NCBI GenBank assembly: GCA_902627495.1
Contig: CACOJS010000006.1
Location: forward strand, 1-64,000
From: Hydrogenophilales bacterium
Lineage (GTDB): Bacteria; Pseudomonadota; Gammaproteobacteria; Burkholderiales; Eutrophovitaceae
Direction of reading: 5' to 3'
Length of the DNA stretch: 64,000 bases
The notes under the pieces are model-generated. The model did not search any database and had not been told where the DNA came from. It saw only the letters and a program-made list of their open reading frames with translations. Each line of letters begins with the position of its first letter. The first letter of the stretch is position 1. Position numbers and translations under genes: made by a program. Shown piece by piece: positions 55,995 through 62,637 of the stretch.

Positions 55995-57053
55995 CTACAA
56001 TAAAGAAACCACAGCTTTCCCTATGTCAACAGTTTTGGAGGTGCCACCCATATCAGGAGTACGGGGACCATCCTGTAAACATTTTTCTATAGCACCCATG
56101 ATGGCTGACGCCGCCCTGTGCTCTCCCAGATGGTCCAGCATCATAGATGCTGACCAAATCTGTGCTATCGGGTTTGCTATTGATTTTCCATATATATCAG
56201 GAGCCGATCCATGAACAGGTTCAAATAGGGAGGGAAATTGACCCTCCGGGTTTATGTTACCTGATGGTGCTATACCAATCGTCCCGGTCGTGGCAGGTCC
56301 TAGGTCTGAGATTATATCCCCGAAGAGGTTTGAACCGACTATTACGTCGAAACGCTGAGGATTAAGAATTAATTGAATAGTAAGCCCGTCAATATGATAT
56401 TGATCAACTTTGGTGTTTGGATAATTCTTTGAAATATCACGAACCCTTTCATCCCAGTATGGCATTGTAATAGAAATGCCGTTTGATTTAGTCGCCGATG
56501 TCAGGTGATTTCTACGGCGTTTTCCGGCTAGTTTAAAGGCATAGTTAAGAATTCTATCCACGCCTTTTTTCGTAAAAACAGATTCTTGAACAACAAACTC
56601 CCTTTCGGTACCCTCAAACATTCTTCCGCCTACAGAGGAATATTCTCCTTCTGTGTTTTCACGAACCACAATATAGTCAATTTCTCCAGCTTTGAAGTTG
56701 TGCAACGGGCAAGGGACCCCTGGCATCAATTTTACGGGCCGTAAATTTACATATTGATCAAATGTTCTTCTAAAGAGAATTATTGAATCCCAAAGGGAGA
56801 CATGATCTGGTACTAACTTTGGCCATCCGGTCGCCCCAAAAAAAATACAGTCCGAGCCACTTAATTGCTCTTGCCAATTAGGGGGCATCCACCACCCTTT
56901 TTTATCATAATTTTCACAACTCCAATTAAATTCGGTGAGGTTAAGTGAAAAATTAAATTTGTTAGCCACCCTATCCAGAACTCTCAGTCCTTCTGGCATT
57001 ACTTCTTTCCCTATACCATCCCCCGGTATAACAGCGATTTTGTAGTTTTTCAT
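55995..57053 (-). CDS. Tartrate dehydrogenase/isopropylmalate-type NAD-dependent decarboxylating dehydrogenase
   Basis: The 352-residue enzyme is a beta-decarboxylating dehydrogenase: IPGDGIGKEVMPEGL at the start, NLRPVKLMPGVPCPL (substrate Arg), VVRENTEGEYSSVGG, and the metal-binding NLFGDIISDLGPATTGTIGIAPSGNIN. The LTSATKSNGI segment contains the conserved catalytic Lys. The pattern best fits the tartrate dehydrogenase/D-malate dehydrogenase group rather than LeuB or Icd, and there are no leu genes beside it. Likely substrates are malate- or tartrate-like acids. Confidence 0.87.
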   Translation of the reverse strand: MKNYKIAVIPGDGIGKEVMPEGLRVLDRVANKFNFSLNLTEFNWSCENYDKKGWWMPPNWQEQLSGSDCIFFGATGWPKLVPDHVSLWDSIILFRRTFDQYVNLRPVKLMPGVPCPLHNFKAGEIDYIVVRENTEGEYSSVGGRMFEGTEREFVVQESVFTKKGVDRILNYAFKLAGKRRRNHLTSATKSNGISITMPYWDERVRDISKNYPNTKVDQYHIDGLTIQLILNPQRFDVIVGSNLFGDIISDLGPATTGTIGIAPSGNINPEGQFPSLFEPVHGSAPDIYGKSIANPIAQIWSASMMLDHLGEHRAASAIMGAIEKCLQDGPRTPDMGGTSKTVDIGKAVVSLL

Positions 57054-57079
57054 TTTTCTTGTGGTAATGTGATTTAGTT

Positions 57080-58213
57080 TTAATGCTTAGTTAGAAAATT
57101 TTTTATAAGTTTTATGACCTCATCTGGCTTTTCCTGTTGAACCCAATGTCCGGCATTTTTTACAAGCTGAATGCCTTTAAAATCTTTGCAGACTTCATCT
57201 TTCATTTTTGTCAATGCACCCGGCACCTGATGAATCCCCCAGTCCTTGTCTCCAGCTACGAACATAGATGGTACATTAATATGGCAGTTTCGAAATAGAC
57301 TGAGTTCCGATGCAAATAGGTCGTTAGTTATATTCCAATATCCATTGAGACCCCCTTGAAAACCTGTGTTTTCATATTCATTTACATAGATACTTAAATC
57401 TGCGTCGGTGAGCCATTTACATTTTTTTATTTCGCTAGCACTTGGAAGTTCTTGACTAACAGTTTGTGCCATATCTTTGGAGTTTTCCATGACATAATAG
57501 TATGGTAACTTCTCCAGCTCTTCAGCTGACCACTTTTGCAATGGAAAAGGCTGGTTTTTCTCCCAGTCACCGCTCTTCATGTGATAATACGCCCTAAAAA
57601 ATTTTTGTAGACCTTGTGGGCAATTCATCAAGTCTCTATTGGCAGTTGCTGAAGAATAGTACCATTGATAGTGTTTTCTAGCGGGTGAGAGGGTCATTAG
57701 TTCACGGTGGATGGATTCACTGTTAGACCCACCTTCCCTGAAACCAGTAAACGGGGCACTCATCAAAATAACAGATTCAAATATGTCAGGCCTAATTAGG
57801 GAGCACCACCCTGAGACCGGGGACCCAAAATCGTGCCCAATAATTGCTTGGACTTTAGTATGCCCCAGAGCTCTTACCAAATCCAAGCAGTCTCTTACTA
57901 GGTTCAGCATTTTAAATTCAGCTGGACATTCTCGGTATTGTCTATCCCAACCAGTAGATTTTCCATATCCTCGCATATCCGGTGCCACTACATGGTAGCC
58001 CTCTGATGCAAGTGCTGGGATAATTTTTCTCCAGCTGAAGGCAATCTCCGGGAAACCATGAAGCAGCAGAATTAGGGGATTTTCTTTAATCTCAAACCCA
58101 GCCTCTAATATATGGATATTGAGTCCATTTATATTGTTGACCATACGAGATCTGATTTTTTGATCTAAAAAGTCGGGTTGAAGCGGATTGAATTCCCTAA
58201 TTTGCTTAGCCAC
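57080..58213 (-). CDS. Alpha/beta hydrolase, epoxide hydrolase-like
   Basis: The 377-residue protein has the epoxide hydrolase motifs HGFPEIAFSWRK (oxyanion hole, residues near 52) and GHDFGSPVSGW, with Asp as nucleophile. A cap domain supplies tyrosines, and a late His in NAGHWVQQEKPDEV completes the triad. The DMRGYGKSTG loop is standard. Asp rather than Ser as nucleophile points to epoxide hydrolase or haloalkane dehalogenase-like chemistry. It heads the minus-strand run of three catabolic genes. Confidence 0.85.
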   Translation of the reverse strand: MAKQIREFNPLQPDFLDQKIRSRMVNNINGLNIHILEAGFEIKENPLILLLHGFPEIAFSWRKIIPALASEGYHVVAPDMRGYGKSTGWDRQYRECPAEFKMLNLVRDCLDLVRALGHTKVQAIIGHDFGSPVSGWCSLIRPDIFESVILMSAPFTGFREGGSNSESIHRELMTLSPARKHYQWYYSSATANRDLMNCPQGLQKFFRAYYHMKSGDWEKNQPFPLQKWSAEELEKLPYYYVMENSKDMAQTVSQELPSASEIKKCKWLTDADLSIYVNEYENTGFQGGLNGYWNITNDLFASELSLFRNCHINVPSMFVAGDKDWGIHQVPGALTKMKDEVCKDFKGIQLVKNAGHWVQQEKPDEVIKLIKNFLTKH

Positions 58214-58313
58214 GAGTTTGGCTCCTTTGCTAAAATGAAGGTATGGTTAGGCTGAACCATTGCTTAAGATTTTATTTTATCATGTCATACATGCTTAGGG
58301 AGTGTTTAAAATT

Positions 58314-59165
58314 ATGACCAAGGAGACAGATTATTTTGAAGAAATGTATAACGTTCGAGGGTCAGTTCCCAACCATCAAGACTATTTTAATCAGTGGGGT
58401 GAAAAGTCAAAGAATTTTTTAAGTGCTGGTTTACACCGATCGCAAATTGATGTTTCTTATGGTGAAGGTAGCCTTGAAAACATGGATATCTTTCAACCTA
58501 AAGGCAAAAGTTCAGCAATGTTGATGTTCATTCATGGTGGATATTGGCGGTCTTTAGATAAACGGGATCATTCTTTCGTAGCAGAGCCTTTTGTAAAAGC
58601 TGGAGTGACCGTCGCAGTTATTAATTACGATTTATGTCCGAAGGTTGAAATCAGTGATATTTGCCGGCAAGTCGTTAGTGCGGCGGCGTTTTTATATAAA
58701 CATGCAAATGCCATTGGATTTCCCGACGATAAAATGTATGTTGCAGGACATTCTGCCGGCGGGCATTTGGCAACGATGGCTTTAGCATGCTTATGGAGGC
58801 AAGTCGATTATCGGTTACCAGAAAAAGTTTTTAAAGGAGGGTTATCGATCAGTGGGCTTTATGATTTGCGAGCTTTGACTCATGTGCCATCGGTTAATGC
58901 CGATTTGATGCTGAATCAAGACTCTGCCGCCAAAGTGAGCCCTGCTATTATGATGCCACCCACTAATGCCCCTTTAGTCATTGCTGTTGGTGGGAAAGAA
59001 ATAGGCGGTTTTCAGGATCAACACAACAGGATTTTGACTAGTTGGAGAACTGTTATTGCGGAGGATATTCCTTGCCCTCAGGAACACCATTTTGATATCC
59101 TCCTGAGGCTGGCAGATGAGGACCACCAACTATGCAAGGCTGCTTTGAGGATGCTGCGGTCGTAA
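58314..59165 (+). CDS. Alpha/beta hydrolase, kynurenine formamidase/esterase-like
   Basis: About 283 residues. The oxyanion-hole motif is FIHGGYWRSLDK (HGGYW) and the nucleophile elbow is VAGHSAGGHLATMAL (Ser), followed by Asp and a late His in EHHFDIL. This HGG form is shared by bacterial kynurenine formamidase-like and BD-FAE esterases. ATG 58314 has AGGGAG at 58297-58302 upstream; a GTG at 58302 overlaps that site and is less likely. Divergent from the epoxide hydrolase gene. Convergent with the second crotonase gene (4 bases apart). Confidence 0.85.
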   Translation: MTKETDYFEEMYNVRGSVPNHQDYFNQWGEKSKNFLSAGLHRSQIDVSYGEGSLENMDIFQPKGKSSAMLMFIHGGYWRSLDKRDHSFVAEPFVKAGVTVAVINYDLCPKVEISDICRQVVSAAAFLYKHANAIGFPDDKMYVAGHSAGGHLATMALACLWRQVDYRLPEKVFKGGLSISGLYDLRALTHVPSVNADLMLNQDSAAKVSPAIMMPPTNAPLVIAVGGKEIGGFQDQHNRILTSWRTVIAEDIPCPQEHHFDILLRLADEDHQLCKAALRMLRS

Positions 59166-59169
59166 TTAG

Positions 59170-59964
59170 CTATTCGCCACTAAAAATTGGGGTTCTTTTT
59201 TCGTTGAAGGCTGCTACTCCTTCCCTCCGGTCTTTGGTTGGTATGGTGCGGTTGTACGCTTCTATCTCAAAAGCTAACCCATCCCGTAATGATAATTGAA
59301 GTCCTCTATGAATAGCCTGTTTAGCTTGCCTAACTGCAATTGGGGCATTCTCTGTTATCAACTTTGCGGTTTTAACGGTCTTTTCCAAAAGAATATCAGC
59401 TGGAAAGATAGCATTTACCAGTCCCCAATCAAGCCCTTGTTCTGCGCTTATGGGTTTTCCAGTCAATATCATTTCCTTTGCCCGGTTTTCCCCAATAGCC
59501 CGGGCTAATGTTTGAGTTCCACCTGCCCCTGGTATGATGCCAATCTTTGTCTCTGTTTGGGCAAATTTTGCATCTTTCGAACAATAGATAAAGTCTAGGG
59601 CAGCGGCTAATTCGCATCCCCCCCCGAAAGCCACACCATTTATTGCACCGATAGTGGGTACCGGACAGTCAATGATTGCTCTGACCATCCGTTCAAATAC
59701 CAAGTGTTGTTTCCCCCACTCGAGATCTGACATGCCCTTTCTTTCTTTAAGGTCTCCACCTGCTGAAAAGGCTTTGTTACCCTGTCCTGTCACAATTATC
59801 GCACGTGTGTCCGTAGAATTCAGAGCAATATCCTCGAAGACATTAATTAACTCCCACCCCATATCGGTATTAAATGCATTGGCAAACTTTGGTCGATTTA
59901 GTGTTACTAAAAGAACATATTGTTCAGGATGATCAATCGTGATAGTGGTAAATTTTTTTTTCAT
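59170..59964 (-). CDS. Enoyl-CoA hydratase/isomerase (crotonase) family protein
   Basis: A 264-residue crotonase with VTGQGNKAFSAGGDLKER (first oxyanion segment), INGVAFGGGCELAAALDFIYCS (second) and TETKIGIIPGAGGTQTLARAIG with the catalytic acids. It is closer to classic short-chain enoyl-CoA hydratases than the 55-kb paralogue. No thiolase or acyl-CoA dehydrogenase is adjacent, so the pathway is unclear. Divergent from sodN across a 236-base gap that contains no convincing gene. Confidence 0.88.
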   Translation of the reverse strand: MKKKFTTITIDHPEQYVLLVTLNRPKFANAFNTDMGWELINVFEDIALNSTDTRAIIVTGQGNKAFSAGGDLKERKGMSDLEWGKQHLVFERMVRAIIDCPVPTIGAINGVAFGGGCELAAALDFIYCSKDAKFAQTETKIGIIPGAGGTQTLARAIGENRAKEMILTGKPISAEQGLDWGLVNAIFPADILLEKTVKTAKLITENAPIAVRQAKQAIHRGLQLSLRDGLAFEIEAYNRTIPTKDRREGVAAFNEKRTPIFSGE

Positions 59965-60200
59965 ATGTGTTTAGGATCCCATTTTATGATTTAAGTTTTG
60001 GGTAAAATCTTACTGGTAAAATAGGCTCAAATACAACAGGGGCTTTGATTTGTTAATTCGTTTTAAGTTATTCTATCCCGCGAGCTTGTTCTGTGGCACT
60101 GCATTCATCCGGTTGAATGTTAATGGGAGGTGCTTATTGAACTATCGTCATTAATTTTAGTTCTTACTTACCACAAGACTAACTATAAGGATGAAAAAAA

Positions 60201-60704
60201 ATGATTTTTTCAGTTTTTCGTGGCTTAGACAAAATTTTGTCTTTTGAAAGTGCCAAGGCACACTGTGATATTCCCTGCAAGATTTATGATCCCATTGAAA
60301 GTCAGGTAGCGGCATTAACAATAGTGCGACTCAATGACCTTTTACAGGAACTAACAGCGAAGGGAGATGGATCGCCAAGCGACACGGCTCAGTTTGCCCG
60401 GCTCATTGCTCAAAAAGAGGAGCACGGTCTAAAATTGAAGGAGGCTGTTCGTGTTATTTGGGGAGATTATTTCAAAAAACCCCAGATTGATGCCCATCCA
60501 GATGTTCATCAATTAGTTCATCAGATTATGATGGTAGCTTCAAAGGTGAAGCAAAACGTTGATCGTGAGGCATCGATAGAACTACTCCACTTGGTTAACA
60601 AATTTGCCCAGATTTTTTGGGAGACAAAGGGCGTAGCTACGTTCACAGCCCCATGTCCCTATCCCCCCAACCTGGATGTAGTCTACCCAGATCTCAAGAA
60701 ATAG
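60201..60704 (+). CDS. sodN: Nickel superoxide dismutase precursor
   Basis: The 167-residue protein contains the nickel hook HCDIPCKIYDP at residues 21-31, where His21, Cys22 and Cys26 would bind Ni after a 20-residue leader is removed to expose His as new N terminus. The rest (KEEHGLKLKEAVRVIWGDYFK, HQLVHQIMMVASKVKQ) is the four-helix bundle of NiSOD. It dismutes superoxide as a cytosolic hexamer. AAGGA at 60187-60191 precedes the ATG. The next gene encodes the matching processing protease. The hook has Lys where Gly is common. Confidence 0.95.
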   Translation: MIFSVFRGLDKILSFESAKAHCDIPCKIYDPIESQVAALTIVRLNDLLQELTAKGDGSPSDTAQFARLIAQKEEHGLKLKEAVRVIWGDYFKKPQIDAHPDVHQLVHQIMMVASKVKQNVDREASIELLHLVNKFAQIFWETKGVATFTAPCPYPPNLDVVYPDLKK

Positions 60705-60711
60705 ATTAACT

Positions 60712-61032
60712 TTGAGGATAGGAGTTTACAAGGTTCTAGGTGTCAGTATGGATCCCACTATACCAAGCGGTTCATATGTTGTTTACCTGAGTTTTAATAA
60801 AATGAAACTCCGGGTGGGTGGCTTATACCTATTTCACCATAGGTCACTGGGAGTGATGGTGAAACGGATGGTAAGGGACCTCGGTGCATTCTATCTATTT
60901 GAAGGGGATCACCCATTAAGTATTTCCAGTTGTAAAATTGGAGAAGTGCATAAAAAAGATATACTGGGTCAAGTCCTGGTGAGTGTTTCCCCAGGGCTTG
61001 TGTTGCCAAAAATACACCGTGAATACCTATAA
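60712..61032 (+). CDS. sodX: Nickel-type superoxide dismutase maturation protease
   Basis: The 106-residue protein is an S26 signal-peptidase-like protease without a membrane anchor. Catalytic Ser12 is in GVSMDPTIPSG and Lys51 in VMVKRMVR, followed by the FEGDHPLSISSCKIG box. SodX proteins remove the NiSOD leader before nickel binding. Start is TTG at 60712, seven bases after the sodN stop; no later ATG would keep the active Ser region complete. Its position directly after sodN supports the assignment. Confidence 0.9.
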   Translation: MRIGVYKVLGVSMDPTIPSGSYVVYLSFNKMKLRVGGLYLFHHRSLGVMVKRMVRDLGAFYLFEGDHPLSISSCKIGEVHKKDILGQVLVSVSPGLVLPKIHREYL

Positions 61033-61177
61033 TAAAGTCTATGTCGAAATAACTTTGATACAGGGAGGCATGTGATGATTAGGATAACAACTTCTTTGGT
61101 GGGAATATTGATTTCAGGCTGAATGAAATTACAATGCGAAGTCACTAAATAATCGAGAGAAAAATCTGTGCGTAATC

Positions 61178-61225
61178 ATGACCAATCCCAAAACAAGGAG
61201 GATAAAACAGGGGGTGATTGGTCAT
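61178..61225 (+). other. Hairpin with Shine-Dalgarno-like loop and T-run
   Basis: ATGACCAATC (61178-61187) and GATTGGTCAT (61216-61225) form a perfect 10-base stem around a 28-base loop that contains AAGGAGG (61195-61201). A T-run (61225-61229) follows. It could end the sodN-sodX transcript or be a regulatory leader for the small-protein gene. The rest of the gap from 61033 to 61326 shows no convincing gene. Confidence 0.4.
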
Positions 61226-61261
61226 TTTTGGTGAATAATTCCACATAATCTATTTTCAACT

Positions 61262-61289
61262 TTGGTGGTCAGCTATATCAGTATAGAAT
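61262..61289 (+). promoter_or_regulatory. Candidate promoter for the small protein and PuuD-like gene
   Basis: TTGGTG (61262-61267), 16 bases, then TAGAAT (61284-61289) match -35 at 3/6 and -10 at 5/6. The start would fall about 30 bases before the ATG at 61327. Moderate to weak evidence. Confidence 0.3.
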
Positions 61290-61326
61290 GTCAGTGGATG
61301 TCATTTTATATGGGAGGAGTACCAAA

Positions 61327-61425
61327 ATGTTTAATCCTTTAGATTCGCTGTGGGGGACGGTAGTTGCTGGTGTGATATTGACCGTCATATTGTACTTTGT
61401 GGTCTTGACTTTAATGGGGGGGTGA
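61327..61425 (+). CDS. Small single-pass membrane protein, 32 residues
   Basis: An unlisted short frame ATG 61327 to TGA 61423-61425 with a strong GGGAGGAG site at 61312-61319. The product is a short polar start (MFNPLDSLWG), one transmembrane helix of about 20 residues (VVAGVILTVILYFVVLTLMG) and almost no tail. The stop is three bases before the ATG of the PuuD-like gene, and its GGGGGG end supplies that gene's ribosome binding site, so the two are translationally coupled. It looks like a small accessory subunit of the neighbouring membrane protein. I do not recognise a named family. Confidence 0.7.
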   Translation: MFNPLDSLWGTVVAGVILTVILYFVVLTLMGG

Positions 61426-61428
61426 GAG

Positions 61429-61923
61429 ATGGAATTGTTGCCAGGAATAGCTCGCTGGGTCCATTTCTTAGCGGGTACAATGTGGATTGGTTTACTATAT
61501 TACTTTAATTTTGTGCAAGTGCCTGCGTTGAAGGCGGCACAAGGCGATGGGACAGCGGCTGGAATTACAAAACACGTTGCTCCGAAAGCCCTCTTCTATT
61601 TCCGATGGGCCGCAGTTGTTACGTGGTTGGCGGGTGCAGCATTACTCCATGACCGTTTTATGGATACTTTTCTACTTGCTGAGGGTTACCAAGCAATGGG
61701 AGTTGGAGTTTGGTTGGGAACGATAATGCTGTTTAATGTATGGGCTATCATCTGGCCCAATCAGAAGAAGGTCCTTGGCATTGTTGAAGCAACTGAGGAC
61801 GAAAAAAATAAGGCCCGTAGGGTGGCTTTCTTAGCGTCACGAACCAACACGATGCTATCAATCCCGATGCTATTTTTTATGGCAGGTGGTTGGAGTCACC
61901 ACGCAGTGTATTTTGGCTACTAG
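61429..61923 (+). CDS. PuuD-like (urate hydroxylase N-terminal domain family) membrane protein
   Basis: The 164-residue protein has four hydrophobic segments. It begins IARWVHFLAGTMWIGLLYYFNFVQVPALKA, the motif of the PuuD/DUF989-like membrane family. Conserved histidines (His in WVHFLAG, TKHVAPKALFYFRW and the C-terminal SHHAVYFGY) may bind haem. It lacks the cytochrome c domain and the length of full PuuD (about 400 residues), so urate oxidation should not be assumed. The 32-residue membrane protein directly upstream is probably its partner. Confidence 0.75.
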   Translation: MELLPGIARWVHFLAGTMWIGLLYYFNFVQVPALKAAQGDGTAAGITKHVAPKALFYFRWAAVVTWLAGAALLHDRFMDTFLLAEGYQAMGVGVWLGTIMLFNVWAIIWPNQKKVLGIVEATEDEKNKARRVAFLASRTNTMLSIPMLFFMAGGWSHHAVYFGY

Positions 61924-61940
61924 ATTACTGGCTTGTAACG

Positions 61941-62381
61941 TTATTGGGCTGTGGGGAGCTTTTCGAGCCCCCATAGCTTGTCTCCCGGCTTAACCCCGTT
62001 TTTTGCAAACCACCCTTGGTTAACTTCCAGGGAATATTTTGCAAGACCAGCGGATTTGTGGTGTGTAAGGTCTAAAGGTTCCATTTTCTCGATATTGAGA
62101 ATTTCTCCATTTTTGTTTACAAAGGCCACAGATAGAGGAATTAGAGTATTTTTCATCCACATTGCCGTTTTTTTCTCTTTTTTATAAATGAAAATCATGC
62201 CACGACTGGCCCCGAGGTTTTTCCTGTACATTAGCCCGATTAATCTGGACTTTTCTGTATTTGCAACTTCAACTCTCAGGGGTTTTCCATTAATTTCTAT
62301 CGGGAATGTAACCAGAGGATTAGCCTGACAGGTATCAAAAATAATTGGTGTAGCGAATAGGGCTATCAGTAAGAATTTCAT
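61941..62381 (-). CDS. DUF192 family protein with signal peptide
   Basis: About 146 residues. A signal peptide (KFLLIALFATPIIFDTCQA) is followed by the DUF192 domain: VEVANTEKSRLIGLMYRKNLG, GMIFIYKKEKKTAMWMKNTLIPLSVAFVNKNG, and the C-terminal YSLEVNQGWFAKNGVKPGD. DUF192 proteins are small secreted barrels of unknown function, widespread in Proteobacteria. ATG 62381 is chosen; a GTG three codons upstream (62390) is possible. Convergent with the PuuD-like gene and divergent from the PQQ dehydrogenase gene. Confidence 0.85.
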   Translation of the reverse strand: MKFLLIALFATPIIFDTCQANPLVTFPIEINGKPLRVEVANTEKSRLIGLMYRKNLGASRGMIFIYKKEKKTAMWMKNTLIPLSVAFVNKNGEILNIEKMEPLDLTHHKSAGLAKYSLEVNQGWFAKNGVKPGDKLWGLEKLPTAQ

Positions 62382-62483
62382 TTGATTCACAGTAAGGTCA
62401 AAATAATTGTTATCTTTTCATATATGGCCTAGACAGCCAAGCCTGATTTTAGATTCTTTGTGTAGCTTTTGTATACCCTATGT

Positions 62484-62509
62484 TTGGCTTGACATTGAAC
62501 TTGGCTTGA
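62484..62509 (+). promoter_or_regulatory. Direct repeat upstream of the PQQ dehydrogenase gene
   Basis: TTGGCTTGA occurs at 62484-62492 and again at 62501-62509, 17 bases apart. An inverted half-site AGCCAA lies at 62435-62440. A TTGACA hexamer (62489-62494) overlaps the first copy. The spacing fits one regulator binding neighbouring faces of the helix beside the promoter. Confidence 0.4.
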
Positions 62510-62523
62510 TCTAACGTGCTATA

Positions 62524-62556
62524 TAGTCTTTTGGATGAAGGTTGTCCAAAAGACTA
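62524..62556 (+). promoter_or_regulatory. 12-base perfect inverted repeat in the PQQ dehydrogenase leader
   Basis: TAGTCTTTTGGA (62524-62535) and TCCAAAAGACTA (62545-62556) form a perfect 12-base stem with a 9-base loop, about 80 bases before the ATG. It may be an operator near the -10 region (TATATA at 62520-62525) or an mRNA 5' hairpin that stabilises an abundant transcript. Confidence 0.45.
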
Positions 62557-62637
62557 CATAAAAATTTTAATCATGATTAACATTTTGCCAAGCTTCTTTA
62601 ACATGAGAGGTTAGGCACAAATTGGGAGGTATGTTTA

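Noticed and set aside
59965-60200. 33-codon TTG-start frame upstream of sodN
   Set aside because: No ribosome binding site, mixed composition, and it would overlap the region needed for the sodN promoter.
61429-61923. Urate hydroxylase as a specific function
   Set aside because: Only the membrane motif is shared; the protein lacks the cytochrome domain and full length, and no purine catabolism genes are nearby.
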